DNA of 64,000 nt from Acidimicrobiia bacterium (GTDB lineage: Bacteria; Acidobacteriota; Terriglobia; Bryobacterales; Bryobacteraceae). Of this stretch, positions 43,464-52,639 are shown piece by piece (positions within the stretch are counted from its first letter, which is position 1; each line of letters begins with the position of its first letter). Position numbers and translations under genes: made by a program. The stretch is taken from NCBI GenBank assembly GCA_016871315.1, contig VFZE01000005.1, forward strand, positions 62,001-126,000. The letters are read 5' to 3'. The notes under the pieces are model-generated. The model saw only the letters and a program-made list of their open reading frames with translations. It did not search any database and was not told the DNA's origin.

Positions 43464-44753
43464 ATGCGAATGCTCCCCGTTTTTCTGCTTACCCTGGCCG
43501 CGTTTGCCCAGGAACAAGTGATCGTGCTCAAGGCCGCCCGTATATTCAACGGCAAAACACAGGGAGCGACCGCGCCCGGCTTGATCGTCGTGCGCGGAAG
43601 CGTGATCGAACAGGTGGGCGGCGCGGCGCCCGCAGGCGCGCGGATCATCGACCTCGGCGACGCCACCCTGCTCGCCGGCTTCCTCGATGCCCACACGCAC
43701 ATGAGCTTTCAAGCCTCCGATGATTTGCGTCAGGACCGCGTCGATCGTCTCGCGAAATCCTCCGCCGAGCAGGCCCTGGACGCCACCCGCCACGCCCGCC
43801 GGACGCTCGAGGCCGGCTTCACCACCGTACGCGATGTCGGCGGCCTCGACACCATCGATGTCGCCTTGCGGAACTCGATCACCCGCGGCGTGATCCCTGG
43901 CCCGCGGATGCTGGTCGCCGTCCATTCCATAGGCGCCACCGGCGGCCACTGCGATCACTCCGCCGGTTACCGCTTCGGCCTTTTCGCCGAACCCGGTCCC
44001 GAGCGAGGCGTCGCCAACGGTCCCGACGCCATCCGCGCCGCCGTCCGCTACAACCACAAGTACGGCGCCGATGTGATCAAGGTCTGCGCCACAGGCGGCG
44101 TGCTCTCACTCACCGACGACGTCGACTCCCCGCAGCTCACGCAAACTGAGCTGGATGCCCTTGTCGATGAAGCGCACGCGCTGAAACGCAAGACCGCCGC
44201 CCACGCCCATGGCGCCGAAGGAGCCAAACGCGCCATCCGCGCCGGGATCGATTCCATCGAACACGGCACCTTCCTCGATCAGGAGGCCCTCGCCTTGATG
44301 AAGGCTCGCGGCACCTATCTCGTCGCCACGCTCATGGCTCCCAAGGGCGTGTTGGAGCGCATTTCCCGCGGCGGCAACCTGCCTCCGCAAATCATCGAAA
44401 AAGCCCGCGCCGCCACCAACCAGATTGAAGCCACCTTCCAACGCGCCGCCCAAGCCGGCGTGCGCATCGCGCTCGGCACCGATGCCGGCGTCTTTCCCCA
44501 CGGCCGCAACGCCGAGGAGTTCGCTCTCATGGTCAACAACGGCCTGAAGCCCGCCGAGGCCCTGCGCGCCGGAACTGTTCACGCCGCCGATCTGCTCGGC
44601 CTCGGCGACAAAGTCGGCTCCCTCGAGAAAGGCAAACTCGCCGACATCGTTGCCGTCCCCGGCGATCCCACTTCCGACATCCGCGCCACCGAGAAGGTCT
44701 TCTTCGTCATGAAGGAAGGCGTTGTCTACCGCGATACGCGGCCGAAATTGTAG
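43464..44753 (+). CDS. Secreted amidohydrolase (imidazolonepropionase/Xaa-Pro dipeptidase-like)
   Basis: Protein of 429 residues from ATG 43464 with a signal peptide (MRMLPVFLLTLAAFA). A complete binuclear amidohydrolase set is visible: His77-x-His79 (DAHTH), carboxylated Lys206 (ADVIKVCATGG), His247/His249 (AHAHG), His267 (IEHGTF) and Asp340 (ALGTDAG). Closest in style to exported prolidase-type amidohydrolases that split Xaa-Pro dipeptides; this would follow the S9 dipeptidyl peptidase in a peptide pathway (inference). It converges with the MetA remnant, overlapping by 28 bp. Confidence 0.92.
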   Translation: MRMLPVFLLTLAAFAQEQVIVLKAARIFNGKTQGATAPGLIVVRGSVIEQVGGAAPAGARIIDLGDATLLAGFLDAHTHMSFQASDDLRQDRVDRLAKSSAEQALDATRHARRTLEAGFTTVRDVGGLDTIDVALRNSITRGVIPGPRMLVAVHSIGATGGHCDHSAGYRFGLFAEPGPERGVANGPDAIRAAVRYNHKYGADVIKVCATGGVLSLTDDVDSPQLTQTELDALVDEAHALKRKTAAHAHGAEGAKRAIRAGIDSIEHGTFLDQEALALMKARGTYLVATLMAPKGVLERISRGGNLPPQIIEKARAATNQIEATFQRAAQAGVRIALGTDAGVFPHGRNAEEFALMVNNGLKPAEALRAGTVHAADLLGLGDKVGSLEKGKLADIVAVPGDPTSDIRATEKVFFVMKEGVVYRDTRPKL

Positions 44754-45135
44754 ACCAACCCTGTCAGCACACGGTAATCTCGCAGCCCCGCCGCCAGCCC
44801 CGGCTGCTGCACCGCCACGTCTACAACCAGGTTCGGATGCAGCGCATAAGTGATTCCTTGATTCAAAGACACCGCGGTGTCAAACCCCAGTGGCTTCTCG
44901 ATCAACAACCCCGCGAACACCGACGTCCGCTCTCCCAGTGCGCGTACGTAATCGAACGCGAAGTCCACTTCGTTGCCAGGGTTCGCTTAAACGTCGCGCC
45001 TGTTTCCAACTCCACAGTCCCCGGCGCCGTGGTCAGCGTATCGTTGGTGAAGGTCGGCCTCTGCCCGGTCGCCTTGTGAGGCCCCTGCGCGAAGCACGGC
45101 GCGGCCTGAGCAAGCGCAAGAAAAACGCTCCTCAT
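44726..45135 (-). pseudogene. MetA/transporter-type outer-membrane beta-barrel remnant
   Basis: The first frame (from 45135) gives a signal peptide (MRSVFLALAQAAPCFAQG) and the barrel start PTFTNDTLTTAPGTVELETG. Near 44975-44990 the coding shifts to another frame: VDFAFDYVRALGERTSVFAG, LNQGITYALHPNLVVDVAVQ and the outer-membrane end GLVYNFGRVSR. Intact members are ~250-300 residues; only about 135 remain, so about half is deleted as well as frameshifted. The 4-bp overlap with the upstream membrane gene shows it was once the next gene of that operon. Confidence 0.7.
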
Positions 45136-46514
45136 TTCCGTTTCTTCTTTTTCACAGGCTCAGCGGCCACTATAGGCATCCTTACCTCCGGCGACCGCAC
45201 CGCCATGAAAATCAGCCACAACACGCAGCCCCACAACTGTAAAAACAAGCGCGGCGCCGATGTCGGAATATGCCAGTTCAAATCAGTTTGCGCCACCAGA
45301 TATACGCCGAACTCCACCGCCATTGTCATCCACACCGGTACGCCGAGCCACAACAGCAGCCTCAGATTCTCACGAGGCTGAAGCTTCAGTACCGCCGTAA
45401 CCACAGCGGCAAGCAGGATCGGATGCGCCCACAACGACCCTACATCTACAAGCATTTTCCCGAGGCCCATAAGCGTGTCGGCCCACCGCCCGGAACTCAT
45501 GAGACTGTTCATCGCCTGGCCGAAGCTCGCCGGCGTCATCGACTCACGGCCTTCGCTCAACAGCTTGAGAATCATCGTCGCCAGCAACCCGGGCGCCGCT
45601 CCCGCCGCAACCCACACCACACTCCTGCCGGCAATCATTGCCGCCGCGGCTAGTCCCGCCAGCGCAAACGGCCACCCTTCATTCTTGATCCAAGGCGCAA
45701 ACCCGAGCGCCAATCCCGCGAAGCACCAGACCGCGCCGCTCTGCCTGCTCCACGCCTCATACATCAAGACAAGCGCTGCCAGAAACGCCACACCCAGCGC
45801 AACATCGGAATACTGCGCCGAAGCCTGCAAACTGAACGTATCCGTGGATAACAGAATCACCGCCGCCAATAGCGCCAGAGCCGCCGCGCGGCGCGACCAC
45901 AAGCTGCCCGCAAGCAACATCAGCAGGCCCACGCACATTAGTAGACTCACTGCCTGCGGGGCAGCCTGCGTGAAGGAGCCGTCGGCGCTCCACAACATCG
46001 CCACAAACGAAGAAAGGAACAGCGGATAGCCCGGGTGCGACGAGGTCAGAACATAAGAGCCCGGCTCCGCAGAGATCGCCCGGCGCCACGTATCCGGCTG
46101 CGTCAGCAACTTCGCCCGCAGATTGTAGATCGCCGCCGCATCCCATTCCCCGTGCGGGTTCGCCTCTACCGAAGAGAAGAAGTTCAACAGGAAGAAAATG
46201 CACGCCAGGCCGGCGGCAACGGCCACCGCCCACGTGTATGGAAACGTTCCCTCATCGCCAGGTTCGACCTTCGCCTCTAGTGGGAACCTCCGCGCCACCA
46301 CATAGGACAGCGCCGTCAATGCCGCCAGTGCGCCAATCACCACACCCGCGTTAACCAGGCCCACGGCAACCAGCATCCAATACATCAGCGACGACACCGC
46401 CGGCCCAAACATGATCGCCAACCCCGCGCGCACCATCCGGGAACTGGAAACGGCAGCTCCGGCAAGGAGCCATCCCGCGGCCAGCGACAGTAGAAGAGCC
46501 ACTATCCAAAGCAT
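45132..46514 (-). CDS. Multi-spanning membrane protein, GT-C glycosyltransferase-like
   Basis: Protein of 460 residues with about 11-12 hydrophobic helices. An extracytoplasmic loop after helix 4 holds EANPHGEWDAAAIYNLRAKLL and SHPGYPLFLSSFVA, resembling the Asp-containing first loop of GT-C enzymes, which use lipid-linked sugars. The C-terminus is basic (EPVKKKKRK). It is preceded by a small partner gene 10 bp upstream and overlaps the dead barrel gene by 4 bp. Substrate unknown. Confidence 0.75.
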   Translation of the reverse strand: MLWIVALLLSLAAGWLLAGAAVSSSRMVRAGLAIMFGPAVSSLMYWMLVAVGLVNAGVVIGALAALTALSYVVARRFPLEAKVEPGDEGTFPYTWAVAVAAGLACIFFLLNFFSSVEANPHGEWDAAAIYNLRAKLLTQPDTWRRAISAEPGSYVLTSSHPGYPLFLSSFVAMLWSADGSFTQAAPQAVSLLMCVGLLMLLAGSLWSRRAAALALLAAVILLSTDTFSLQASAQYSDVALGVAFLAALVLMYEAWSRQSGAVWCFAGLALGFAPWIKNEGWPFALAGLAAAAMIAGRSVVWVAAGAAPGLLATMILKLLSEGRESMTPASFGQAMNSLMSSGRWADTLMGLGKMLVDVGSLWAHPILLAAVVTAVLKLQPRENLRLLLWLGVPVWMTMAVEFGVYLVAQTDLNWHIPTSAPRLFLQLWGCVLWLIFMAVRSPEVRMPIVAAEPVKKKKRK

Positions 46515-46524
46515 GCTTGTCGGA

Positions 46525-46950
46525 TCAGCGCGCTTTCCGCCGGTAGAGAATCACCCCGTTGCCCAGGTCGGCTTCCACCACGTACCCCAACTGCTCACCC
46601 CGCGCAGCAAAATCCAGTGGCTGAAAGAAATTCCCGAGCGCCCATTCCGGACGCGCTCCGTCATTCATCTGGTACAACATCCTCGGCGCAATCGCGTTCT
46701 GCGCGCCCAGCAAAGCCGCATGATAGGCGTTATAGCCTTGTCCAGCCGCATCCAGGTCCGTGATCAACCCCACCTTCGCATTGGCCGGTACACGCTCGGC
46801 GATCGCGGCAAGCCTTGCTTCGGAAAACCCCAGCCGGTGCACATCGGCGAAGGCAGCATTGTACTCACCGGCCACTTGATAGGAACGCCACGCGCCCGCG
46901 CACGCCAGCGCGGCCACACCAAGACACGCTAGTGTTGAGGGCCGGGGCAC
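46525..46950 (-). CDS. Small membrane-anchored hypothetical protein
   Basis: Protein of 141 residues with one N-terminal hydrophobic segment (STLACLGVAALACAGAW) and a soluble domain (AERVPANAKVGLITDLDAAGQGYNAYHAALLGAQNAIAPRML). The soluble part resembles the C-terminal periplasmic part often attached to GT-C proteins, which fits its place 10 bp upstream of the GT-C-like gene. Possibly a split piece or partner of that protein. No family identified with confidence. Confidence 0.7.
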   Translation of the reverse strand: MPRPSTLACLGVAALACAGAWRSYQVAGEYNAAFADVHRLGFSEARLAAIAERVPANAKVGLITDLDAAGQGYNAYHAALLGAQNAIAPRMLYQMNDGARPEWALGNFFQPLDFAARGEQLGYVVEADLGNGVILYRRKAR

Positions 46951-46977
46951 AGGTCATAGGATAGCGCAGAGGCCGCT

Positions 46978-48408
46978 TCAGCGGCCCGGCTCCGGGCGGC
47001 TTGCCGCGCGGATGCCCTTGCCCGGATGCACTCCTTCCACCACCGCGCCGCCGTTCACAACCAGCGTTCCTTCCACCAGCACATACGGTATCCCCTCCGA
47101 CGCCAAATTGGGCTTCTCGAAAGTAGCCCGGTCGATCACCTTCTCCGGATGGAAGACCGCAATGTCGGCGTCGGCGCCCACCCGGATGCGCCCCTTGTTG
47201 CGCATCGCCGGGGCCATCGCTTCCAGCCGCTGCGCCGGCATCAGCGACATCTTGCGGATCGCCTCCATCAATGTCAGCGCCTTGCGCTCGCGCACGTAGC
47301 GTCCCAGAACGCGCGCAAAGGTTCCCGCCGCGCGCGGATGGCCCAGCCCGTTCTCGAGAATCCCGTCGCTTGCCACCATCACCAGCGGATGCGCCATGTT
47401 CTTCTCGATCATCTCCTCCGTGTTGGTGAACGTGGCAACCAGCCCGCCCTGCCGCCTGTATTTCTCGAACGTCTCCGCCGTCAAGCGCTCGCCCGTCGCC
47501 ACCCAAAGCATGTTCGGATAATCCAGGCCCAGCCGCTCCTGAAAGCCCGGCGCGAAGATCGCCGTTTCCATCCTCGTCATCCCTGCGATGTAGGGATACG
47601 ATTCCACGCTGATATCCAACCCGCGCCGCCTCGCAGCCTCCACCACCGAAATGGCGCGTTCAAAGTGAATCGTGGAAGATGCTCCCAGATGAACCACGTG
47701 TATCGATGCGCCGGTAACAACCGCGTAGGCGATCACCTCATGCAGCGATGCGACAACGCCGGGATCGCCATGCGACCCGTACCGCATGTGAACAAATCCC
47801 GGCCGCCGCCACTCGGCCGCAATCTGAAACACCTGCTGCAACTCCTCCTGCATCGCCTTCGGCGTGTAGTTGAATCCGAATCCGATGCCGAGTCCGCCCT
47901 CTTGCAGCCCCTTCCGGATCAGTTCGCGAATCTCAGCCTGCTCGCCCTCGCCCGCGGACTTCGTTACCGCATTGTCCTTGGGCAACCAGTCGCCCGTGTC
48001 CTTCATCACGATCATGCGCGAGCCAATATGCCCGACGCTGGCTCCAAAATGGATGAGCGCCTTCCCTTCCCTGGCCGCATACCACGGATTCACCGGGCTC
48101 ACGCCGATCTCCAGCTCAAGCGCCGTCGTACAGCCGTCGCGAGCCTTCAACCGGTAGTTCTCCTCCGTCTGCCCGTGCTGGTGGAGATCGATGAATCCGG
48201 ACGCAACCACGTGGCCGCTGGCGTCAATCTCCCGCGCGCCTCGCAGCGATGTCCGCGACACCGACGTGATCCTGGTCCCCCGAATCCCCAAATGCCGGAT
48301 CGCATCCAGGTTTGATTCCGGGTCGATCACGCGCCCATTGTTAATGACGATGTCGTAAGGCTGGGCGCAAAGGCAGGCAGTGGCCGCCGCAAGCAGCAAC
48401 AATTTCAT
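46978..48408 (-). CDS. Secreted D-aminoacylase family amidohydrolase
   Basis: Protein of 476 residues with a signal (MKLLLLAAATACLCAQ). N-acyl-D-amino-acid deacylase features: His76-x-His78 in FIDLHQHGQ, the bridging Cys93 in RDGCTTALELE (Cys instead of carboxy-Lys is typical of this group), His in FVHMRYGSHGD and VVHLGASS, and the late Asp in VMVASDG. Expected to release the acyl group from N-acyl-D-amino acids. Divergent from the PhoD-like gene with about 43 bp between them. Confidence 0.9.
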   Translation of the reverse strand: MKLLLLAAATACLCAQPYDIVINNGRVIDPESNLDAIRHLGIRGTRITSVSRTSLRGAREIDASGHVVASGFIDLHQHGQTEENYRLKARDGCTTALELEIGVSPVNPWYAAREGKALIHFGASVGHIGSRMIVMKDTGDWLPKDNAVTKSAGEGEQAEIRELIRKGLQEGGLGIGFGFNYTPKAMQEELQQVFQIAAEWRRPGFVHMRYGSHGDPGVVASLHEVIAYAVVTGASIHVVHLGASSTIHFERAISVVEAARRRGLDISVESYPYIAGMTRMETAIFAPGFQERLGLDYPNMLWVATGERLTAETFEKYRRQGGLVATFTNTEEMIEKNMAHPLVMVASDGILENGLGHPRAAGTFARVLGRYVRERKALTLMEAIRKMSLMPAQRLEAMAPAMRNKGRIRVGADADIAVFHPEKVIDRATFEKPNLASEGIPYVLVEGTLVVNGGAVVEGVHPGKGIRAASRPEPGR

Positions 48409-48451
48409 GCAACCACCTTACATGAAGCCCGGATTCGATACATTGATGGGG

Positions 48452-50281
48452 ATGTTTCGAAACCTGTTATTCCTTTCTGCCGCGCTGGCCGCATCAGCTC
48501 TCGCGCAGGCGCAGCGCACACCCCCTGTCCGCATCACGCACGGTCCGATGCTCGGCCACGTCACCTCGAACAGCATCGCCATCTGGGCCCGCACCTCCGC
48601 GCCCGGCGAGTTCCAGGTGCGCTATGGACTCGCCCCCAACGAGTTGGATCAAGTATCACCACCCGCCGCTACCGCCGCCTCGCGCGACAACACCGGTTGG
48701 ATCACGCTCACCGGCCTGAAACCGAATACGCGCTACTATTACCTCCCCTTCGCCCGCGCCGACGCCGGCACCGAGGGCGCTTTCCTTACTCTGCCCTCCG
48801 CCGAAGAGCACCGCCACCCGGCCACCAATCCGCGCGGCCTGTTCAATTTCCGGTTCCAGTTCGGCTCCTGCGCCAATCAGAAGCCCGGCAGCGGTACCGG
48901 CCCCAGCCTGCCCGCGTATGAAACCATGCTCAGGTCCCTTCCCGGCAAGGCACACTTCTCCATCATGAACGGCGACTGGCTCTATGAAGACAAGCGCGAG
49001 TTCACGGTGGAGGAATGGAAGCGGCAAACAGGCGTGCAAGCTCTCCCGCGGCTGCTGCAGCTGGCCCCTTCCATCACCGGCGTCTGGGAAAACTACAAGT
49101 ACTTTCTCGAACGCGGCGCCAACCTTGCCGCCTGGCACCGCGTCATGCCTTCCTACTACACGCCCGATGATCACGAGATTCTGAATGACGTCTTCGGCAC
49201 CGCCGAAGTCGGCCGCCGCGACCGCCGTACCGTCTTCCGCGACATCGGCATGCAAGCTTGGTTCGACTATCTGGCCGGCTCGCAACCTGTCCCCTACCCG
49301 CAGCCCATCCACTTCGGCCAGTCTCAACTCACCGCCGGCAGCGACGTGCTGACCGATCCCGCGGCCGACTTCACCAAGATGGACCAGAAGCAGATGTCCA
49401 ACCTGCACATCCATTGGGGCGGCCAATTCGCCGGTGTCGATACCGGCCAATTCCCGGCTGGTGACGGCGACCCCAATGCCGGCGTTTACGAGATCGTCGA
49501 GGTGCTCGGCGCGCAACGCCTCCGCATCCGCCCCCCCGCGGCCACGACCGGAAGCGCCGCCTACTCTATAGGCCGCGCCTCGTTCTCCAGCTTCCGCGTC
49601 GGCAACGTCGAATTCTACCTCCTCGACACACGTTCCATGCGCGACCTCCAGGACACGAAGAACCCGAACAAGCCCGGAACCTCCCTCCTCGGCCGCACGC
49701 AGCGCGACTGGCTGATCAACTCCCTGAAATCGAGCGACGCCGACATGTTCTTCCTCGCCTCCTCGGTCAACGTCACCATCCCGCATGAAGGTCCGCCCGG
49801 CGGCGGCCTCATCGAAAACAAAGACGACGCCTGGACCGCTTTCCTCGAAGAACGCGAGCAGATGATCCGCTTCTGGGATTCGCTCGGCAAGCCCGTCATG
49901 ATCATGACCGGCGACCTGCACAACAGTTGGTCCGTCAAGATCACCGACCGCGTCTGGGAATTCGCCTCCGGTCCGCTCGGCTCCCAAAACCACCCCGCCC
50001 GGAGCGAAGGCGGCCGCCCCCCCAACGGCCCGTTCGATTCCCGCGGCCGCCCGGTGGAGATCCGCTGGTCCAGCTTCATCCGCGACGATATGCCCGCCAC
50101 TCTGCGCAAAATGCCCTACTACGCCGTCGCGCAGATCAACAACGTATTCAATAACCCCAGCGCGCCAGGTACGACTCGCTGGGTCGCTTACCCGCGCCCG
50201 CACGTGGTGATTCAGTACTACGACGGCCGCACCGGCGATCTCGTCTATGCCGAACCCGTGCACCATGTGCCCGCCAAATAG
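48452..50281 (+). CDS. PhoD-like alkaline phosphatase
   Basis: About 609 residues from ATG 48452 with a signal peptide (MFRNLLFLSAALAASALAQA); ATG 48446 or 48422 are possible. An N-terminal fibronectin-like domain (~25-125, RITHGPMLGHVTSNSIAIWART) precedes the metallophosphoesterase core: FQFGSCANQ, IMNGDWLYED, YYTPDDHEILNDV, LLDTRSMRD and MTGDLHNSW. PhoD enzymes are Fe/Ca phosphodiesterase/monoesterases that gain phosphate outside the cell. The stop overlaps the acetyltransferase start by 17 bp. Confidence 0.9.
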   Translation: MFRNLLFLSAALAASALAQAQRTPPVRITHGPMLGHVTSNSIAIWARTSAPGEFQVRYGLAPNELDQVSPPAATAASRDNTGWITLTGLKPNTRYYYLPFARADAGTEGAFLTLPSAEEHRHPATNPRGLFNFRFQFGSCANQKPGSGTGPSLPAYETMLRSLPGKAHFSIMNGDWLYEDKREFTVEEWKRQTGVQALPRLLQLAPSITGVWENYKYFLERGANLAAWHRVMPSYYTPDDHEILNDVFGTAEVGRRDRRTVFRDIGMQAWFDYLAGSQPVPYPQPIHFGQSQLTAGSDVLTDPAADFTKMDQKQMSNLHIHWGGQFAGVDTGQFPAGDGDPNAGVYEIVEVLGAQRLRIRPPAATTGSAAYSIGRASFSSFRVGNVEFYLLDTRSMRDLQDTKNPNKPGTSLLGRTQRDWLINSLKSSDADMFFLASSVNVTIPHEGPPGGGLIENKDDAWTAFLEEREQMIRFWDSLGKPVMIMTGDLHNSWSVKITDRVWEFASGPLGSQNHPARSEGGRPPNGPFDSRGRPVEIRWSSFIRDDMPATLRKMPYYAVAQINNVFNNPSAPGTTRWVAYPRPHVVIQYYDGRTGDLVYAEPVHHVPAK

Positions 50282-51023
50282 CAGGTCGGAGCTGATCGAG
50301 CGTTCCGCCGCACAGAACTTGCTCGACTACGTGCAAGCCTTTCAGAGGGTCGCACCCGCGATTCGCGCCACTTCGATATCCGTCGCCGGCGGAGTAGCCG
50401 CCTACACCGGCCCCGGCTCTCCGCTCACCACCGTGAAAGGCATCGGACCCTCGATTCGCGAAAGGGACCTCGATGAGATCGAGCGCTTCTTCGGTAAGCA
50501 CGAATACACCATCGAAGCCGCGCCATGGCTGGACGAGAAGAGTTTGCGTCTGCTGGCCGATCGTGGCTATAAGCCGTCTGCCACGGAACATGTCGTTATC
50601 CGCGAGTGGCAGGAACTGACCCTCGAACCACACTCACAAGTTGGTGTCCTGGCGCCATCACCCTGGAGCGGCCTCATGCGGCGCGGTTTCGAACTCCCCG
50701 ACGAGTCACCCTGGCGCGAACTAACCTCCGCCGCCGCTCACCGGGAAGGCGCAACGAACCTCGCTCTGCCAGGCCCCAACGGAAACTGGTTCGCCTGCGC
50801 ACAATTAGCCCCCTGCGCCGGCCTCTGGATCCTCGGCTGCGACGCCACCCTGCCCGAACACCGCGGCCAGGGCGCACAAACCGCTCTCATCCACCAACGC
50901 CTCCACATCATCCCCCGCGCTGGCCTGGCCGTCGCCGAGGTGGCGCCCGGCAGCGCCTCGGAACGCAATTATCTGCGCTGCGGCTTCAAACTCGCACATG
51001 CCAGAACACACTTCAGACGTTAG
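50265..51023 (+). CDS. GNAT-type N-acetyltransferase
   Basis: About 252 residues from ATG 50265 (in-frame ATG 50247 is deeper in phoD). The N-terminal half (~1-130) is a degenerate GNAT-like lobe. The C-terminal half has the acetyl-CoA loop in ATLPEHRGQGAQTALIHQRL, followed by a helix and AEVAPGSASERNYLRCGFKL, the usual end of the fold. Substrate unknown. Overlaps phoD by 17 bp. Confidence 0.82.
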   Translation: MCPPNSRSELIERSAAQNLLDYVQAFQRVAPAIRATSISVAGGVAAYTGPGSPLTTVKGIGPSIRERDLDEIERFFGKHEYTIEAAPWLDEKSLRLLADRGYKPSATEHVVIREWQELTLEPHSQVGVLAPSPWSGLMRRGFELPDESPWRELTSAAAHREGATNLALPGPNGNWFACAQLAPCAGLWILGCDATLPEHRGQGAQTALIHQRLHIIPRAGLAVAEVAPGSASERNYLRCGFKLAHARTHFRR

Positions 51024-51272
51024 TCTCTCTTCTTGAATCCCTCAGTTGCGCACATGGCGCGAATGGAGAAGAAGGCGGGTACGTATGACAAGGTGGTCCT
51101 GCCACCGGGGGCAGAGGACAGGTAATTGTGCACGCTGAGCGTACTAGCACAGGAGAACAACAAGCTGAGAAGGCTGCCTTGATCGGTGGCTGGCAGATCA
51201 AAGTGCTACCACACTTGCTACCACACGGCCTGCTTTGGAGGAGGACTGTTTCTATAAGTCTTTTCTTTTGAG
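51024..51272. other. Intergenic region with a tandem 12-bp repeat beside tRNA-Lys
   Basis: No credible gene. At 51204-51226 TGCTACCACACT is followed at once by TGCTACCACAC, a tandem repeat. On the minus strand this reads like the GTGGTAGCA runs often found at integrase gene ends next to tRNA genes. A plus frame at 51057 (MARMEKKAGTYDKVVLPPG) is short and stops at once. This could be the scar of an element once integrated at tRNA-Lys; evidence is weak. Confidence 0.35.
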
Positions 51273-51348
<76 letters not shown>

Positions 51349-51396
51349 GCTTCTGTGCCTGGGGGAGGCTGAGTCCTCAGTATACCACCGCCGCGC

Positions 51397-52593
51397 TCAG
51401 CTTTCCACGCGATTTGCGGCCGCGTTCCAGCGCATCCGCCGGCCCTGCGTCAGCGACAGGTTCGCCATCTGAACCACCAGTGCGGCCTGGAAGCCGAGGC
51501 GCATCGGAGCGGTCGGTTCCTTGCGCGTGCGCATGCACTCGAGGAAATTCTCGACATGCAGGTCGCTGGCGTAGCCGAAGCCTTTCGCCGAACGCTTTGT
51601 GATCGCGGCGGTCTCCTCGGCGCCCTCCATGTAGACGTTGCATTCCTCGCGGCCGATGTCCATCCTCGCCTTGTCGCCGTCCAGGTGATTCATCTGGTCG
51701 TTGCGCGACTTGTACTTCATCGCCGCGTAGTTCACGCTGAACACGCCGATGAAGTCGCTCGGATATTCCGCCGTCACCACCACCGACTCCGGCGTATCAA
51801 CGCCGTCCTTGTGCGGCTTGCCCGCCGCCGCCGTCACCGCCGCCGGATAGCCGGCGTTCATCAGCAGGTGAATGCCGTCGAAGACGTGCGCGCCCTGATC
51901 GGCGACGATGCCGCCGGCGTAGTCGCCAAAGAAACGCCAATTGCGGAAGCGGTTTGGATCCAGCGGCCGCCGAGCGGCGGGTCCTTGCCATTGCTCCCAA
52001 TCGAGAGGGCCGTCGAGTCTCACCGCCCGGCTCGCGCCCAAGTAATTGTTCAACCACCAGGAGCGCACCATGCGGACCTGGCCCAGCGTGCCCGCGGCCA
52101 TGATGTCGCGGCCGGAAAGGTAGAGATCATAGCTGCGCCGCTGCATGCCAACCTGCACGATGTTCTTCGACTTGCGCTCCGCCTCCACAAGCTCGACGCC
52201 CTGCTCCGGAGTCTGGCACAGCGGCTTTTCCACGTAGACATCCTTGCCGGCGGCCAGCGCGTCCAGCACCATGCGGTGATGCCAGTGCTCGGGCGTCGCG
52301 ATCAGCACGGCATTGATCGATTTATCGTCCAGCAGCTGGCGGTAATTCCGGTAAGCCTTCGGCGAATCCTTCTGAGCCTTGGCAGCCGTCGACAGCGCCC
52401 GCTCCAGGTTCGGCTCATACACGTCGCAGACGGCGCCGACGCGCACCGATGCGTTCTTCTGGAACAGCGTCATCACGAAAGTGCCGCGGCTGCCGCTGCC
52501 GATCATGCCGAGCACGATCTCGTCCGACGGCGCCGCTTCGGCTGCAAAGGCAACGCCGCTTCCTAACAGGAATACCCGTCTGTTGGTCGCCAT
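51397..52593 (-). CDS. Exported Gfo/Idh/MocA family oxidoreductase
   Basis: Protein of 398 residues from ATG 52593 with a Tat-like leader (NRRVFLLGSGVAFAAEAAP). The Rossmann start is VLGMIGSGSRGTF, then VCDVYEPN, the EKPLCQTPEQ motif with the conserved Lys, and a C-terminal catalytic domain (GGIVADQGAHVFDGIHLLM). Such exported MocA proteins with bound NAD(P) are frequent in Bryobacterales and some are NAD-dependent glycosidases. The frame upstream to 52629 adds a leader without support. tRNA-Lys lies 48 bp downstream. Confidence 0.9.
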   Translation of the reverse strand: MATNRRVFLLGSGVAFAAEAAPSDEIVLGMIGSGSRGTFVMTLFQKNASVRVGAVCDVYEPNLERALSTAAKAQKDSPKAYRNYRQLLDDKSINAVLIATPEHWHHRMVLDALAAGKDVYVEKPLCQTPEQGVELVEAERKSKNIVQVGMQRRSYDLYLSGRDIMAAGTLGQVRMVRSWWLNNYLGASRAVRLDGPLDWEQWQGPAARRPLDPNRFRNWRFFGDYAGGIVADQGAHVFDGIHLLMNAGYPAAVTAAAGKPHKDGVDTPESVVVTAEYPSDFIGVFSVNYAAMKYKSRNDQMNHLDGDKARMDIGREECNVYMEGAEETAAITKRSAKGFGYASDLHVENFLECMRTRKEPTAPMRLGFQAALVVQMANLSLTQGRRMRWNAAANRVES

Positions 52594-52639
52594 GCAGGCA
52601 TCACACCACAACGTGAGGCCTCGCGACAACCAGCGAGAA

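Noticed and set aside
50674-50877. Arg/Gly-rich minus-strand frames in the acetyltransferase gene
   Set aside because: Low-complexity antisense shadows.
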